Both the position numbers and the translations under genes were made by a program. DNA of 64,000 nucleotides from Lagopus muta (lineage: Eukaryota > Chordata > Aves > Galliformes > Phasianidae). The stretch is from contig NC_064433.1 of the NCBI RefSeq assembly GCF_023343835.1, forward strand, positions 181,119,777 to 181,183,776, in the 5' to 3' direction. Each line of letters begins with the position of its first letter. The stretch's first letter is position 1. Under the pieces are notes generated by a model, which saw nothing but the letters and a program-made list of their open reading frames with translations, was not told the origin of the DNA and searched no databases. Shown here piece by piece: positions 36,267 to 49,900 of this stretch.

Positions 36267-39200
36267 ATGTCCAAAAGGAAGCAGAAGACCTCCAACCCGG
36301 AGGTTGAAGGTGAGAGCAAAGGATCTCTGCGTGCAGCTCCCTGCCGGGCAGAGGGGCACTGCGGGCTCTGCCTACTGTGTGCGAGAGGGGAGGCGGGGGC
36401 AGGCAGGGGCTCCCCACACACCGCTGGGCATGGCCCCTCTGCCCCTCAGCCGGGTTGGCCTGTGCGTGCCTGCTGGGACCGTTGGGCCTACAGCGGCCCT
36501 TTCCCCCTCGCGTCGTCCAGCCCTGCCCCTCATCCTGCATGGCAGACCCAGGGCAGGCCCCTGGCAACAGGCCTCAGGGACGCTTGGCACTCACTCCTGC
36601 TTCTCTTTGCTCTCTCCTCTTCAGTATGCATGCTGTGTCGCCGAGCAGATGTTCACCCGGACGCCTGCGGGCCCATGCTTGGCGAGAGCGGGCTTTGCGT
36701 CCACAAGTTTTGCTTGGTGAGTTCTCTCAGGGCTCCTTCCGCCCTCCAGCCGGGGATGCTCCCTCTTTTCCATCCTGTCCTCATGACATCCTGCTCTTTT
36801 CTCTGCTACAGTTTTTTGCCGACGGCCTTTACGAACACACTGCCGGACAGAGGGCGGTTCTGCAGATCCCCCTTGATGCCATCAGATGCGCAATCGAGGA
36901 GGCAGAGCAGAAGGTGAGGATCTCAAGGAACGGGGATGTTTGTGCCAGCACCAGCTAAGCCTGGAGCCTAAGCAAGCAAGGGCACTCTTTCCACCTAGCA
37001 CCAGGACACAGTTCTTGATTAAACGAAGATCAAACTTGTCTGCTGGCGCGTCTGTAGAGCGTGACCCAGCGGTGCCTGCATTCTGTGCCCTGCCTGGAGG
37101 CGTGGCGTTGGCCTCAGAGGCCCTGAGCCTGCTGCTAATGGGGGCTGCTCTTCTCTTTCCAGCACTGCTTCGTTTGTGGAGACAAGGGGGCCTCCATCCA
37201 CTGCGCAGAGACAGGCTGTGAACGCAGCTTTCATCTGCCCTGTGCCACGGATGGGGAATGTGTCACGCAGTTCTTTGGGCAGCACAGGTAAGGGCTGTCA
37301 GCAGCAGCCAACCAAGGGAGGAACCTGCACGGCTGCTTCCCAGTGCTGAAGCATGCAGCAAACTCCTTTGTGTTCCTCTGCTGACATCGCAGCACTTCTC
37401 GGCTCACCCATCCTGTCCATCTTCCCCCAGGTCCTTCTGCTGTGAGCACCGCCCTCAGCAGGCCGTGGAGGCAGCTCCAGAGCAAGACACAAACTGCGTC
37501 ATCTGCCTGGAGCCCGTGGGGGACAAAAAGTCCTACCACACCATGGTGTGCCCGGTGTGCACACAGGCCTGGTTTCACCGGAGCTGCATCCAGGTAGGAG
37601 CCCTCCCTGCCCTTGCTCTGCAGTCACAGCAGGTGCTCAGCTGCACCAGGCCCCGCTCACACTCTGGCTGCTTGTGTTACCGCTGCAGGGACAGGCCATG
37701 AGTGCTGGCATTCTGCACTTCCGATGTCCCGTCTGCAAAGACAGGATGCAATTCCGGAAAGAAATGCATCTCCTCGGGATCCAAATCCCAGCCAGGTTGG
37801 TGCCTTCTGCCCAGCTCTCCAGATACTGAGGCGCAAGTGCTGTGCCTGCCCACGGATTGCCCCCAGCACGCCCAGCTGACCCTCTGCTGTCCCACGAGCC
37901 TTGGCCGCATCTTCATGGAGAAGCTGGGAATGGGCTTGCGCTGGAAGAGCAGGGATGTCCCAGATCCGCTCTATGCCTGGGGTCCTGAGGACTCATTGCT
38001 TTCTCTCCTTTCTCTGGCAGAAGACCAACATGGGAGGACAAGGAGAGCTATGAAACTCTGCACAAGAAACACCAGCGCTGTGATGTCGGCGAGTGCCTTC
38101 ACACAGAAGGCAGGGAGCAAGCAGAGAAACACGGGTGAGTTACCACAGCAGCCCTGCGTGGGATCTCAGCCTCCCCCCAGGCTGGGGAGCAAGGACTGAG
38201 CTCAAGAGCTGCTCCCGCCACTCCCTGCTTGACTCATTTTGTGCACACAACTACAACCTCTTTTTTTTTTTCCCCAGGCCCTGGGAGCTGCTCCTGTGCA
38301 CCTCGTGTGCTGCGCAAGGCACCCACCGGCTCTGCTCTAATTTGAGCAACAGCCTGAGCAGCTGGGAGTGTGACAGCTGTGCTGGCGTGGGCACAGGTAA
38401 GAGGCAAAGAGCCGTGGACTGCTGCCTTGGGGCCAGGCAAGGCCTGGCACAGCCGCTCCTCAGTGAGTTTCTCTGCCCCGGGAGGGCTGGGTTCCTCTCC
38501 CTCCATGGGGCTGCCGGGTCATCCTGTTGACCTTCCTGCCTCTCCTTACAGCCTCCAGAGCCGAGTCGCAGCTTGCTGGTCCCAGCACTGCCAGCCAGGA
38601 GGCGCCGGGACCATCTCATAGCTCCCCAGCACCTGATGACCGCAGATCTGCCTCTACCAGCCAGGCAGCATTGGAGTCATCTCCGAGTTCCCAGCTGCCT
38701 AAGCGCAGCAGCCTGTCCAGCCAGCCCAAGACAGGACAGAGGAAAATCCTGAGACGTAAATCCAACCAAGAAGATCAAGGGAGCAGCCAGCAGCAAGTGG
38801 GGTACTCTGGCAGAAGGCAATCTAGGCAGCAGCAGGGCACAGGCCGGACAAGAAGCCGCTCTCCACTCAAGGGTCGTGCCTCAAATTCCCCCAGGCAGCT
38901 CAGAAGACCAGCTGGCAGCAGACGCTCTCCAGCCTCAGGCGTTGGGAAGTGCATGTACATCTTTGCCAGGCAGGGGGCATCCAACAATTCCCCGGGAGCT
39001 GCCAACATCAGATGCCAAAGCCAGGGACAAAGCCAGTCCTCCCTACAAGGTCCGGCATCAAATCCCTTGAGCCAGCCCCAAGGATGCCGTGCCAGCAGCC
39101 AGCAGGAAGTGGGGTACACCTCCAGAAGGCAGTCCAGGCAGCTGGGCACAGGCCGGACAAGAAGCCGCTCTCCACTCAAGGGTCGTGCTTCAAATTCCCC

Positions 39201-39669
39201 CAGCCAGCTCAGAAGACCAGCTGGCAGCAGACGCTCTCCAGCCTCAGGCATTGGGAGGAGCATACACATCTCTACCAGGCAGGGGGCATCCAACAATTCC
39301 CCGAGGGCTGCAAACATCAGATGCCCAAGCCAGGGACAAAGCCTGTCCTCCCTACAAGGTCCGGCATCAAATCCCTCAAGCCAGCCCCAAGGACGCCGTG
39401 GCAGCAGAATTAGCCCGGCCCAAGGTGCTGGGAGCAGCACCCAGAGCTCTGCCGGACAGGTGGCGCCGAGGTCCTCCAGGCATTCCCAGCTGCCTGAACG
39501 CAGAAGACGTTCCAGTGTTCTGCAGCGAGGGCAGAACCAAGATCGAAGCCGTTCCCCATGGGATCGTCGGCCTTCCAATTCCCAAAGACAGTCGGGAGGA
39601 AGCCTCAGCCCCCGTTCCAGGCAGCAGCGGCCATCTCAGGCACGATACCCCTCCCGGGACCAGCCCTGA
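36267..39669 (+). CDS. PHF7-like PHD/RING protein with Ser/Arg-rich repeat tail, copy 2
   Basis: Exons are 36267-36309, 36625-36716, 36812-36913, 37163-37287, 37431-37593, 37689-37795, 38021-38134, 38278-38396 and 38552-39669, giving 660 residues with every splice site and all zinc ligands kept. Against copy 1 it carries K219E in exon 8 (shared with copy 3) and several private tail changes, such as GCRASS for GRRGSS, ISTRQG for ISARQG, RRSSVL for RRCSVL, RSPWDRR for RSPRDRR and ARYPS for ARCPS. A 140-bp segment just downstream of the stop is deleted relative to copies 1 and 3. It appears intact and potentially functional, presumably in the nucleus like other PHF7-type proteins. Confidence 0.9.
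38779..39399 (+). repeat. Two in-frame tail repeats in PHF7-like copy 2
   Basis: Same two-repeat layout as copy 1 (A 38779-39090, B 39091-39399). Private substitutions are concentrated from the end of repeat A onward. Confidence 0.88.
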
Positions 39670-39951
39670 AGACACTGCAGGAGCAGCCATGGACCAGAGG
39701 GAAGAAAAAGAAGCGTTAGGAGAGCGGCCCGTGTCCTGCCAGGAGCTGCAGCTTTCTTCCTCTGAGCCCAAAGTCCTCTGGGGAATGCCGCTCCTCCTTT
39801 CCCCTCCGACAACCAAAATGCCTCAAAAAAGCAGTGCACAGAACCAGAACATCAACTCTCCAACTCCCACCGCTTTACGTGATGTTCTGATGTGGAATAC
39901 CAACAACAAAAATTACAACACCACAACAAAAATTACAACACCACAACAAAA

Positions 39952-39957
39952 AATAAA
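39952..39957 (+). terminator. Poly(A) signal, PHF7-like copy 2
   Basis: AATAAA at the equivalent place, now about 283 nt after the stop because of the 140-bp deletion. Confidence 0.5.
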
Positions 39958-40973
39958 ACCAAAAATTTACCCCCAAAAAGCTGTCTAGTGCCTACTCTCT
40001 AAACCGGGAGCTGAATACTCCAGGTACACCGTTAGAGGTACACCGTGAGGATGAAGAAGGATCCAGGGTATATCCCCTGCATAAGGAGCAGGGCAGATAT
40101 CTTTACACAAGCACACCGCTTCCAGGAGGACTGGTCAGAGAAGATCCAACCAAAGGCTTACAGGCAACACAGGCTCTTGGCATATGTATGTAGCCTCATT
40201 GCCAGAGCAGGCTGATTTTGCACAACTATGGCTACGCTACACCCAGCCTGTCCTAGCTCATACTGAGCCCCCTTGGTAGCCTCCACACGCAGCTCTTTGG
40301 TGGTGTTCACACCCAGCATGACTGCAGTGACTGCAAGGGGTCCTCTGCTGAGCTACAGCCCAGTTCAGCTGCATCTCAGCGCTTGTCTGAGCACGCATCC
40401 GTAGGTAAAAGACATGCAATCGGACACCCCTGATGCAAGAGGACAGAGAAACTGCACTCACTCACTTCATTGCAGTATCTCCCTGCCTTCTGTCACCAGC
40501 TGCTCTTTAACCACAGGCCCTCTGCAACCTCTCTTGACGTCGGATGCCAAGATCTGATGTCAGCGGTGCCAACCGGAGCCTGAAATATTCCAGCTGCCCA
40601 CTGCCCACCTCTTCTTCCTTCCAAACCTAGCAATTTGTGCTAGGTGCATGCACACACAAATGCTGTCATTACAGCTCTGCTCTCAGCAAAACTAATGAAA
40701 GTTAGCTTGAATTACATCAGCGGAGGCCGAGCTCAGTTTTTTATCAGAGAAAAATTGAAGGAGCTAACACAAAGGAGATGCAATGAACTTGCTCATGTAC
40801 CTACTTCTGGCAGTAATACTAAGGTACTGCCCATACAGTAGCACTTACAGTCCTGGCCCCGAGACTAAACAGGCAAGGGAATGAATAAGAGTTCACTATG
40901 AATTAAATAATAAAAAAGCATATCATAGCTCCATAAGATTGGAAGCAATTCAGGGAAATTCTAAGATCACTAC

Positions 40974-41898
40974 ATCATAGAGTCATGGAACGGCTTAGTT
41001 TGGAGGGGCCCTTAAAGATCATCTAGTCCCAATCCCCCTGCCGTGGGCAAGGCTGCTGTCCACCAGATCAAGCTGCCCATGATCCAGGCCAACCTGCCCT
41101 TGAATGTCTCCAGAGATGAGGCATTCACAGCCTCTCTGTGCAACCTGTGCCAGTGCCTCACCATTCTCTGAGTAACAAAATTCTTCCTAACGTCTAATCT
41201 AAATCTCCCCTCTCTTAGGTTAAAGCCTTGTCCTATCACTATCTACCTGTGTAAAAGGAAGGTATTCCTCCTACTTGTAAGATCCCTTGAAGTACTGGAA
41301 GGCCGCAATGAGGCCTCCCTGGGGCCTTCTCTTCTCCAAGCTAAATATGCCCAACTTCCTCAACTTTTCTTCACAAGAGAGGTGCTTCAGTCCTTCAGTC
41401 ATCCTTGTGGCCCTCCTCTGGACGCAGTCCAACAGCTCCACATCCTTCCGCTACTGGGGGCTGCAGGCCCAGACACAGTACTCCAGATAGGATCTCATGA
41501 GGGCAGAGTAGGCAGGGACAATCATCTCCCTCCCCTGCTGACCACCCCTCTTCTGATGCAGCCCAGCATCCCGTTCGCCTTTCAGGATGCAAGAGTGCAC
41601 TGCTGCCTCATGTCCAAGGCTGCTCTCAGTGAGTTCTTCTCTCAGCCTGTACGCATATCTCGGATTGCCTCGACCCAAGTGCAACACTTGGTCTTGTTAA
41701 ACCTCATAAGGTTTTTGTGTATCTACTTTTTGAGTCTGGTCAGGTCCCGCCAGATGCCGTCCTTCCCTTCTACTGTGTCAGCTGCACCACTCAGCTTGGT
41801 GCCATCAGGTAACTTGCTGAGGGTGCACACAATCCCCTGCCTATGTTGATAAAGATGCTGAAGAGCACTGGTCCCAAAACACACCTCTGGGGGATCAC
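40974..41898 (-). mobile_element. CR1 copy, minus orientation (unit copy 2)
   Basis: Duplicate of the 30301-31225 element, carried along in the segmental duplication. Confidence 0.9.
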
Positions 41899-42873
41899 GA
41901 CGGATTAGGAAGCGCCTGGCCGGATGCAGCCAAGGGGTTGTGATCAATGGTTCTGTGTCAGGGTGGAGGCCGGTCACAAGCGGTGTCCCTCAGGAGTCAG
42001 TCTTGGGCCTGGTGCTCTTCAACATCTTCATCAGTGACATAGATGATGGCATGGAGTGCACCCTCAGCAAGTTTGCGGACGACACCAAGCTGAGCGGTGC
42101 AGTCGATGCACTGGAAGGAAGGAAGGGAAGCCATCCAGAGGGACCTGGACAGGCTGGAGAAGTGGGCCCATGAAAACCTAATGAGGTTCTGTAAGCCAAG
42201 TGCAGGGTGCTGCGCTTGGGTCGGGGCAATGCCAGGTATTTATACAAACTGTGGGAAGAGCTCCTGGGGAGCAGCCCTGCAGAGAAGGACGTGGCGGTGC
42301 TGGTGGACGAGAAGCTGGACGTGAGCCAACAGTGCGTGTTTGCAGCCCTGAAGGCCAACTGTGTGCAGGGCTGCACTAAAAAAGGGGTGGCCAGCAGGGA
42401 GAGGGAGGTGATTGTCCCCCTCTACTCGGCTCTTGTGAGGCCCCATCTGCAGCACTGCGTCCAGGCCTGGAGTTGGTGGAGCTCTTGGAGTGTGTCCAGA
42501 GGAGGGCCACCAAGATGATCAGAGGGCTGGAGCACCTCTGCTATGAGGAAAGGCTGAGGGAAGTGGGCTTGTTTAGCTTGGAGAAGAGAAGGCTTCAGGG
42601 GGACCTCAGTGTGGCCTTCCGGTACTTTGAGGGAGCATTTTAAACAGGAGGGGGAACGGCTGTTGACGAGGGTGGATCGAGATAGGACAAGGGGGAATGA
42701 TTTTAAACTGAGACAGGGGACGTTTAAGTTAGATTTTAGGAGGAAGTTTTTCACACAGACTGTGGTACCGCAGTTGAACAGGTTGCCCAAGGAGGCTGTG
42801 GATGCCCCATCCCTGGAGGCCTTCAAGGCCAGGCTGGATGTAGCTCTGGGCAGCTGGGTAGAGGCCGAGTAGA
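41899..42873 (+). mobile_element. CR1 copy, plus orientation (unit copy 2)
   Basis: Duplicate of the 31226-32200 element, with the FADDTKLSG region near 42077-42103. Confidence 0.9.
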
Positions 42874-43130
42874 GGGGGCCAAGTCCTTCTCTGCAGGGCT
42901 GCTCTCCAGGAGATCTTCCCCCAGTCTGTATAAACACCTGGCATTGCCCCGACCCAAGCGCAGCACCTCGCGGTTGCCCTTGTTGAACCTCACTCATCAG
43001 GTTTTCATGGGCCCACTTCTCCAGCGTGTCCAGGTCCCTCTGGATGTCTTCCCTTCCTTCCAGTGTATCAACTGCACCGCTCACTTTGGTGTCATCTGCA
43101 AATTTGCTGAGGGTGCACTCCATGCCATCG
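42874..43130 (-). mobile_element. CR1 internal fragment, minus orientation (unit copy 2)
   Basis: Duplicate of the 32201-32457 element. Confidence 0.88.
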
Positions 43131-46100
43131 AGTTTATTTATTATGGGCCACTTATTTTAAAAAATGCATTAAGGACCAAAATAATATAATAACTGTATTT
43201 TTATATAAGACTATTGACTATCCAGCTCCGTTGCGCAGAGACAGAAGTAACGCCAAGCAGCGATACAGCTGTTGCAGTAAAATGAAAGCCTAAAACTAGG
43301 GAAGAAAAACAACAGAAAGAAAAAAGAAGTGGACGGCTTGTGTGACACCCAGGATTATACTCACACTGCAAATCACAGCTTGTGCTCTGACCTTTCAGTT
43401 TAAATTACTGCGACTGTTTTTCTAAATGCCAGCTACAAATGTCATTTTAGGCATAAAAGTTAAATTTCCTCTGGAACATGTGGATGTCCACATTGGATCC
43501 AACAGAAGATCTATCGAGGCAAAAATCTTCATTCTATTCAACAGCCCTCTTCCACTGTTGGAAGAACAGCTTATTCACACACAATGCACTCTAATACTCT
43601 CCTGATTCGTTTCTCATCTAAGCTTAGACGTACACAACAAAATTGCTCACATCTCAGACAGTCACTTTGGGAATCTCATCTCCTGACAAACACGGCTGGT
43701 GAAGCTTGCCTGACCTACTTTGAGAATCACTATCAAAATTAGATGAATCGTGCCCTAAAAATATTTACTTCTCCTTTGATTACAGAGAGAATCAAGCAAA
43801 ATTAGCTCAAACATAAGAGTCTCTGTAAGAGACAGATTAAGGCGCCTGAGATTAACCCCGTTCAAAAGGCCTGCTCTCAAACCTGGATTTGGGTTGTTAA
43901 AGCAAAGAGGAATGGACTGCAGGGTCTGCCCCACACCTGACAAAGCTGTCTCTCCAAGGAGTAGAAATCTTCCAATGCTGTTCAGTTAAGTGGAAATGGC
44001 AATGGTAAAGCAGGGACAAGAAACAGCCAAACAGTGGCCAGAGGAAGCAAGAGGAGCACCAAAAGGTGGCAGGCATAGCAAGAAGTTTCAGAACAAAATA
44101 CTGAGCTGAACAGGAGCTGAGCAATGAGCATCTGGGGGAGCACAGTCAGGGAATAAGGGTTGTGGCTTCAGCCACACCAGTCATTCTCAGTGGGAGGAAC
44201 TAGAGGACTTTTAACAGCATTTCTTCAAGAACACTAATCCCTCCCACCTTTAACACTGTCAGCTGCTTTTGCAAGATGAGTCTGTAACTTTACTTTCCTT
44301 ACCCTACACAAAGGAGGACCTTTATCTTCCTTAAGGCCTTTGTTTGAAACTTCATCCCTGTGTGAAAGCTGTTCTCCATGAAGCACTCCAGCAGTTTAAT
44401 GTCTGAGATGGAGCCCGGGCTGAAGCTGTTTTAAGTTTCTAATGAAATCAGTAGAAATTGAACCTAGACCTTTCTGACTCTTTAAGCACGTCTGACAAAA
44501 CGCTTAGGTCAGACTGAGATTCACTGTTGCTTCCAGCAAAGGAACTGTACAAATCAACAGCTTCTTTCTGGACAGCATCTTTCATTAAGAAAGGAAAAAA
44601 AGAAAAAAGAAAGAAAGAAAAAAAAAAAGCAGAAATGCCTTCAAAAACAAGAGAGCATAGTACAATGATTGCTCTTAATGAAGCCCAACAAAATCACAAT
44701 CAAGAGCAAAACAAAACAAGGACAAAGCTAAGAAAAGCATTCTAAGAATCAAAACAAGGACAGGAAGAAACAAGTAACCCTGGTAGTTCAGTTCAAAACA
44801 AGCAAAAAATGCACTGAGACAGTCAGAGCACCAACATTTCACGTTAATTAACTTAGCAAAATGATACTACAGCCTCCAGAATTTATTTCTCAGATAGTAT
44901 TTGAAATTCCAGTTGCCTCGTGGTAAAATAAATTTGATAAGATACATTCAGAGAGGGCAGAACACAATCTCAACAAAATGCAACACTGCCAACCCCCTGT
45001 GACACCCTACAGATGGTTCTCACTTCAGCTTGATGAACATTAACAGCATGTATGAGAGAAGCTTTAGAACGAAATGTAGCTTCAAAGACATTCTCAAGAC
45101 TAAGGTCTTCTCTCATATTTGGAGATGGAAATTTCGATCTCTCAAGAAACAAAATGGCCATAGAACAAACTTCCTTCCAATAACAGAGGCTTTTCTGATT
45201 CTTCTTCCCACTGTTCTGCTTTCCACGCTCAGTCCTATATTTCTGCTAGCTTTAGAGAAAAATAGTTTGTGCCGGAATCCCAGACTCTCTTTCATAGATG
45301 TATTGTTTTAGTCCAAAAAAATAACTCTTCTTCTTCCAGATGTTCTCATTCCACACTCATCCCCTCTGCTGTCAAATTACATTAATCTGCAATGACTCTT
45401 GAGGTTACTTTTCACTCAGGGAGGAAAAAAATAGAAACAATCAAGCAAAAAAGCTAAGGAGACATTTTCCAATTGTCATGCTTCTGAACTTGGTCAAAAT
45501 TATACCTCTGTGCAGGCAGGCATCAGTGGTCGTACCATCAAGGGACGGCCCATGGTTTATCTTTGATATCTATTCTGCTGATCCCAGCTGTAAACATGTC
45601 AGAGTTCATGATTCAGAATCAGGCCCTTGGTCTTGTTTGTCGTTCAGAATGAAATTGCTTTCACAAAATCACACTGTGAAGCCAAATGTTGGCAGGGTGC
45701 AGCTTACCACAGTACTTCTGGAGGAATTAATTAGGTGTGGGAAAAGAGAACGGTAGATCTTTTTGATGCTTTAAGTATTCAAGAGACTTAGTTTTGGAAA
45801 GTGAAATATTACAAGATTGCTTTATCACCTTTTTTAGAAACAAGACAACTTCAAAGACCACCAAGTTCATCTAAAATGATAAAAATTTATTTTTTGATTT
45901 TTTGACAATAAGCCATGAACAACTGCTCTGAACTTCAAATGCAATCATGGCAAATCATTTGAAGCAGAGATGCCGAGAGTCTTGACATCCGGACCCCGTG
46001 GTATTTACAAGCAGAGACTGGGAGCCAGAGTGGAATTGCTCCCTTGGGTCATACGGTCCCTGCTTCCAGGGCCTACTGCGATCCTCTTGATCAAGTGTGC

Positions 46101-46338
46101 TGCACACTTCCTTTCTCTGGGAAACACTACTATTTCCAGTCCATAAAACGATTCAACAGGTCATTCTCAAAGACTGGCTTGTCTGCGGGTTCCTTTAGCA
46201 ATTTCTGTGGCCTAGGGCATAGGGTTAACGATCCTGACATCTAGTCATCTAAACAAACTCAAAAGGAACCTGCTACAGAATCCCTGCAATCAGATTGGTG
46301 TCCTTCACACCAGCCCTCTAGAGAGGAGTGCTGTGCCG
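43131..46338. other. Non-coding 3' part of unit copy 2
   Basis: Near-identical to 32458-35665. No gene recognised. Confidence 0.4.
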
Positions 46339-46859
46339 GCCCACAGCAGGCCTAGCCCTTTATTGGCCTGTGAGCGTTGGCCTCAGCTTCACGGAGAAGC
46401 TGGAAACAGGCTTGGGGTGGAGGAGCAGTGGTGCCCGAGGGAGGCTCCAGGGCTGCAGTCCTGGCCAGGGACAGCTCTGTTCCTGCCTCTGGCAAGGGGA
46501 GTGTTGCCAGCAGGTGGAAGGAGGCCAACCTTCCTCCCCGCTTCATGGCCAGCAGCACGCCCCTCTGTGCACGGCCTGCAACAGCCGCCATCTTGCTTGG
46601 GTGCCCAGGGCCCACGCCCTCAGCCCTCTGTGAGGTAGCGACTGCCTCACCACGGGTGTCACGGAGCAGCCATTGTGACCTAGGGGGCCAGGACCGGGTC
46701 AGGCCAGGCCAGGCTCAGACCGTGGGTCAGTGCGACCTGGTGAGGTGAGGAGAGCAGAGGGCAGGGAGCGAGGGGCTGCCTGAGGCTGCTCAGTGAGGAG
46801 GGATCCCCTCGCCTGGGGGCCTGAGCTGCCAACTCACTCTCGTCCTGCTTCTCCCGCAG
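46339..46859 (+). promoter_or_regulatory. Promoter and leader region of PHF7-like copy 3
   Basis: Near-identical to copies 1 and 2; the YY1 consensus is at 46584-46595. No promoter-destroying change is visible, so copy 3 could be transcribed. Confidence 0.5.
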
Positions 46860-46939
46860 AGTCGGCAGAGGAGAGTGTGGAAGACAAAGCCCAGCGCTGA
46901 CTGGGCAGGGACTCCGAGCGCTCACTGTCGACGCGTGCC

Positions 46940-49900
46940 ATGTCCAAAAGGAAGCAGAAGACCTCCAACCCGGAGGTTGAAGGTGAGAGCAAAGGATCTC
47001 TGCGTGCAGCTCCCTGCCGGGCAGAGGGGCACTGCGGGCTCTGCCTACTGTGTGCGAGAGGGGAGGCGGGGGCAGGCAGGGGCTCCCCACACACCGCTGG
47101 GCATGGCCCCTCTGCCCCTCAGCCGGGTTGGCCTGTGCGTGCCTGCTGGGACCGTTGGGCCTACAGCGGCCCTTTCCCCCTCGCGTCGTCCAGCCCTGCC
47201 CCTCATCCTGCATGGCAGACCCAGGGCAGGCCCCTGGCAACAGGCCTCAGGGACGCTTGGCACTCACTCCTGCTTCTCTTTGCTCTCTCCTCTTCAGAAT
47301 GCATGCTGTGTCGCCGAGCAGATGTTCACCCGGACGCCTGCGGGCCCATGCTTGGCGAGAGCGGGCTTTGCGTCCACAAGTTTTGCTTGGTGAGTTCTCT
47401 CAGGGCTCCTTCCGCCCTCCAGCCGGGGATGCTCCCTCTTTTCCATCCTGTCCTCATGACATCCTGCTCTTTTCTCTGCTACAGTTTTTTGCTGACGGCC
47501 TTTACGAACACACTGCCGGACAGAGGGCGGTTCTGCAGATCCCCCTTGATGCCATCAGATGCGCAATCGAGGAGGCAGAGCAGAAGGTGAGGAACTCAAG
47601 GAACAGGGATGTTTGTGCCAGCACCAGCTAAGCCTGGAGCCTAAGCAAGCAAGGGCACTCTTTCCACCTAGCACCAGGACACAGTTCTTGATTAAACGAA
47701 GATCAAACTTGTCTGCTGGCGCGTCTGTAGAGCGTGACCCAGCGGTGCCTGCATTCTGTGCCCTGCCTGGAGGCGTGGCGTTGGCCTCAGAGGCCCTGAG
47801 CCTGCTGCTAATGGGGGCTGCTCTTCTCTTTCCAGCACTGCTTCGTTTGTGGAGACAAGGGGGCCTCCATCCACTGCGCAGAGACAGGCTGTGAACGCAG
47901 CTTTCATCTGCCCTGTGCCACGGATGGGGAATGTGTCACGCAGTTCTTTGGGCAGCACAGGTAAGGGCTGTCAGCAGCAGCCAACCAAGGGAGGAACCTG
48001 CACGGCTGCTTCCCAGTGCTGAAGCATGCAGCAAACTCCTTTGTGTTCCTCTGCTGACATCGCAGCACTTCTCGGCTCACCCATCCTGTCCATCTTCCCC
48101 CAGGTCCTTCTGCTGTGAGCACCGCCCTCAGCAGGCCGTGGAGGCAGCTCCAGAGCAAGACACAAACTGCGTCATCTGCCTGGAGCCCGTGGGGGACAAA
48201 AAGTCCTACCACACCATGGTGTGCCCGGTGTGCACACAGGCCTGGTTTCACCGGAGCTGCATCCAGGTAGGAGCCCTCCCTGCCCTTGCTCTGCAGTCAC
48301 AGCAGGTGCTCAGCTGCACCAGGCCCCGCTCACACTCTGGCTGCTTGTGTTACCGCTGCAGGGACAGGCCATGAGTGCTGGCATTCTGCACTTCCGATGT
48401 CCCGTCTGCAAAGACAGGATGCAATTCCGGAAAGAAATGCATCTCCTCGGGATCCAAATCCCAGCCAGGTTGGTGCCGTCTGCCCAGCTCTCCAGATACT
48501 GAGGCGCAAGTGCTGTGCCTGCCCACGGATTGCCCCCAGCACGCCCAGCTGACCCTCTGCTGTCCCACGAGCCTTGGCCGCAGCTTCATGGAGAAGCTGG
48601 GAATGGGCTTGCGCTGGAAGAGCAGGGATGTCCCAGATCCGCTCTATGCCTGGGGTCCTGAGGACTCATTGCTTTCTCTCCTTTCTCTGGCAGAAGACCA
48701 ACATGGGAGGACAAGGAGAGCTATGAAACTCTGCACAAGAAACACCAGCGCTGTGATGTCGGCGAGTGCCTTCACACAGAAGGCAGGGAGCAAGCAGAGA
48801 AACACGGGTGAGTTACCACAGCAGCCCTGCGTGGGATCTCAGCCTCCCCCCAGGCTGGGGAGCAAGGACTGAGCTCAAGAGCTGCTCCCGCCACTCCCTG
48901 CTTGACTCATTTTGTGCACACAACTACAACCTCTTTTTTTTTTTCCCCAGGCCCTGGGAGCTGCTCCTGTGCACCTCGTGTGCTGCGCAAGGCACCCACC
49001 GGCTCTGCTCTAATTTGAGCAACAGCCTGAGCAGCTGGGAGTGTGACAGCTGTGCTGGCGTGGGCACAGGTAAGAGGCAAAGAGCCGTGGACTGCTGCCT
49101 TGGGGCCAGGCAAGGCCTGGCACAGCCGCTCCTCAGTGAGTTTCTCTGCCCCGGGAGGGCTGGGTTCCTCTCCCTCCATGGGGCTGCCGGGTCATCCTGT
49201 TGACCTTCCTGCCTCTCCTTACAGCCTCCAGAGCCGAGTCGCAGCTTGCTGGTCCCAGCACTGCCAGCCAGGAGGCGCCGGGACCATCTCATAGCTCCCC
49301 AGCACCTGATGACCGCAGATCTGCCTCTACCAGCCAGGCAGCATTGGAGTCATCTCCGAGTTCCCAGCTGCCTAAGCGCAGCAGCCTGTCCAGCCAGCCC
49401 AAGACAGGACAGAGGAAAATCCTGAGACGTAAATCCAACCAAGAAGATCAAGGGAGCAGCCAGCAGCAAGTGGGGTACTCTGGCAGAAGGCAATCTAGGC
49501 AGCAGCAGGGCACAGGCCGGACAAGAAGCCGCTCTCCACTCAAGGGTCGTGCTTCAAATTCCCCCAGCCAGCTCAGAAGACCAGCTGGCAGCAGACGCTC
49601 TCCAGCCTCAGGCATTGGGAGGAGCATACACATCTCTGCCAGGCAGGGGGCATCCAACAATTCCCCGAGGGCTGCAAACATCAGATGCCCAAGCCAGGGA
49701 CAAAGCCTGTCCTCCCTACAAGGTCCGGCATCAAATCCCTCGAGCCAGCCCCAAGGACGCCGTGGCAGCAGAATTAGCCCGGCCCAAGGTGCTGGGAGCA
49801 GCACCCAGAGCTCTGCCGGACAGGTGGCGCCGAGGTCCTCCAGGCATTCCCAGCTGCCTGAACGCAGAAGACGTTGCAGTGTTCTGCAGCGAGGGCAGAA

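Larger units (their letters stand above)
35666..46338 (+). repeat. Tandem segmental duplication unit, copy 2 (10,673 bp)
   Basis: Full-length unit in the same orientation as copy 1 and directly adjoining it. It differs by scattered substitutions, the 140-bp deletion after 39718, and small homopolymer changes. Confidence 0.96.
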
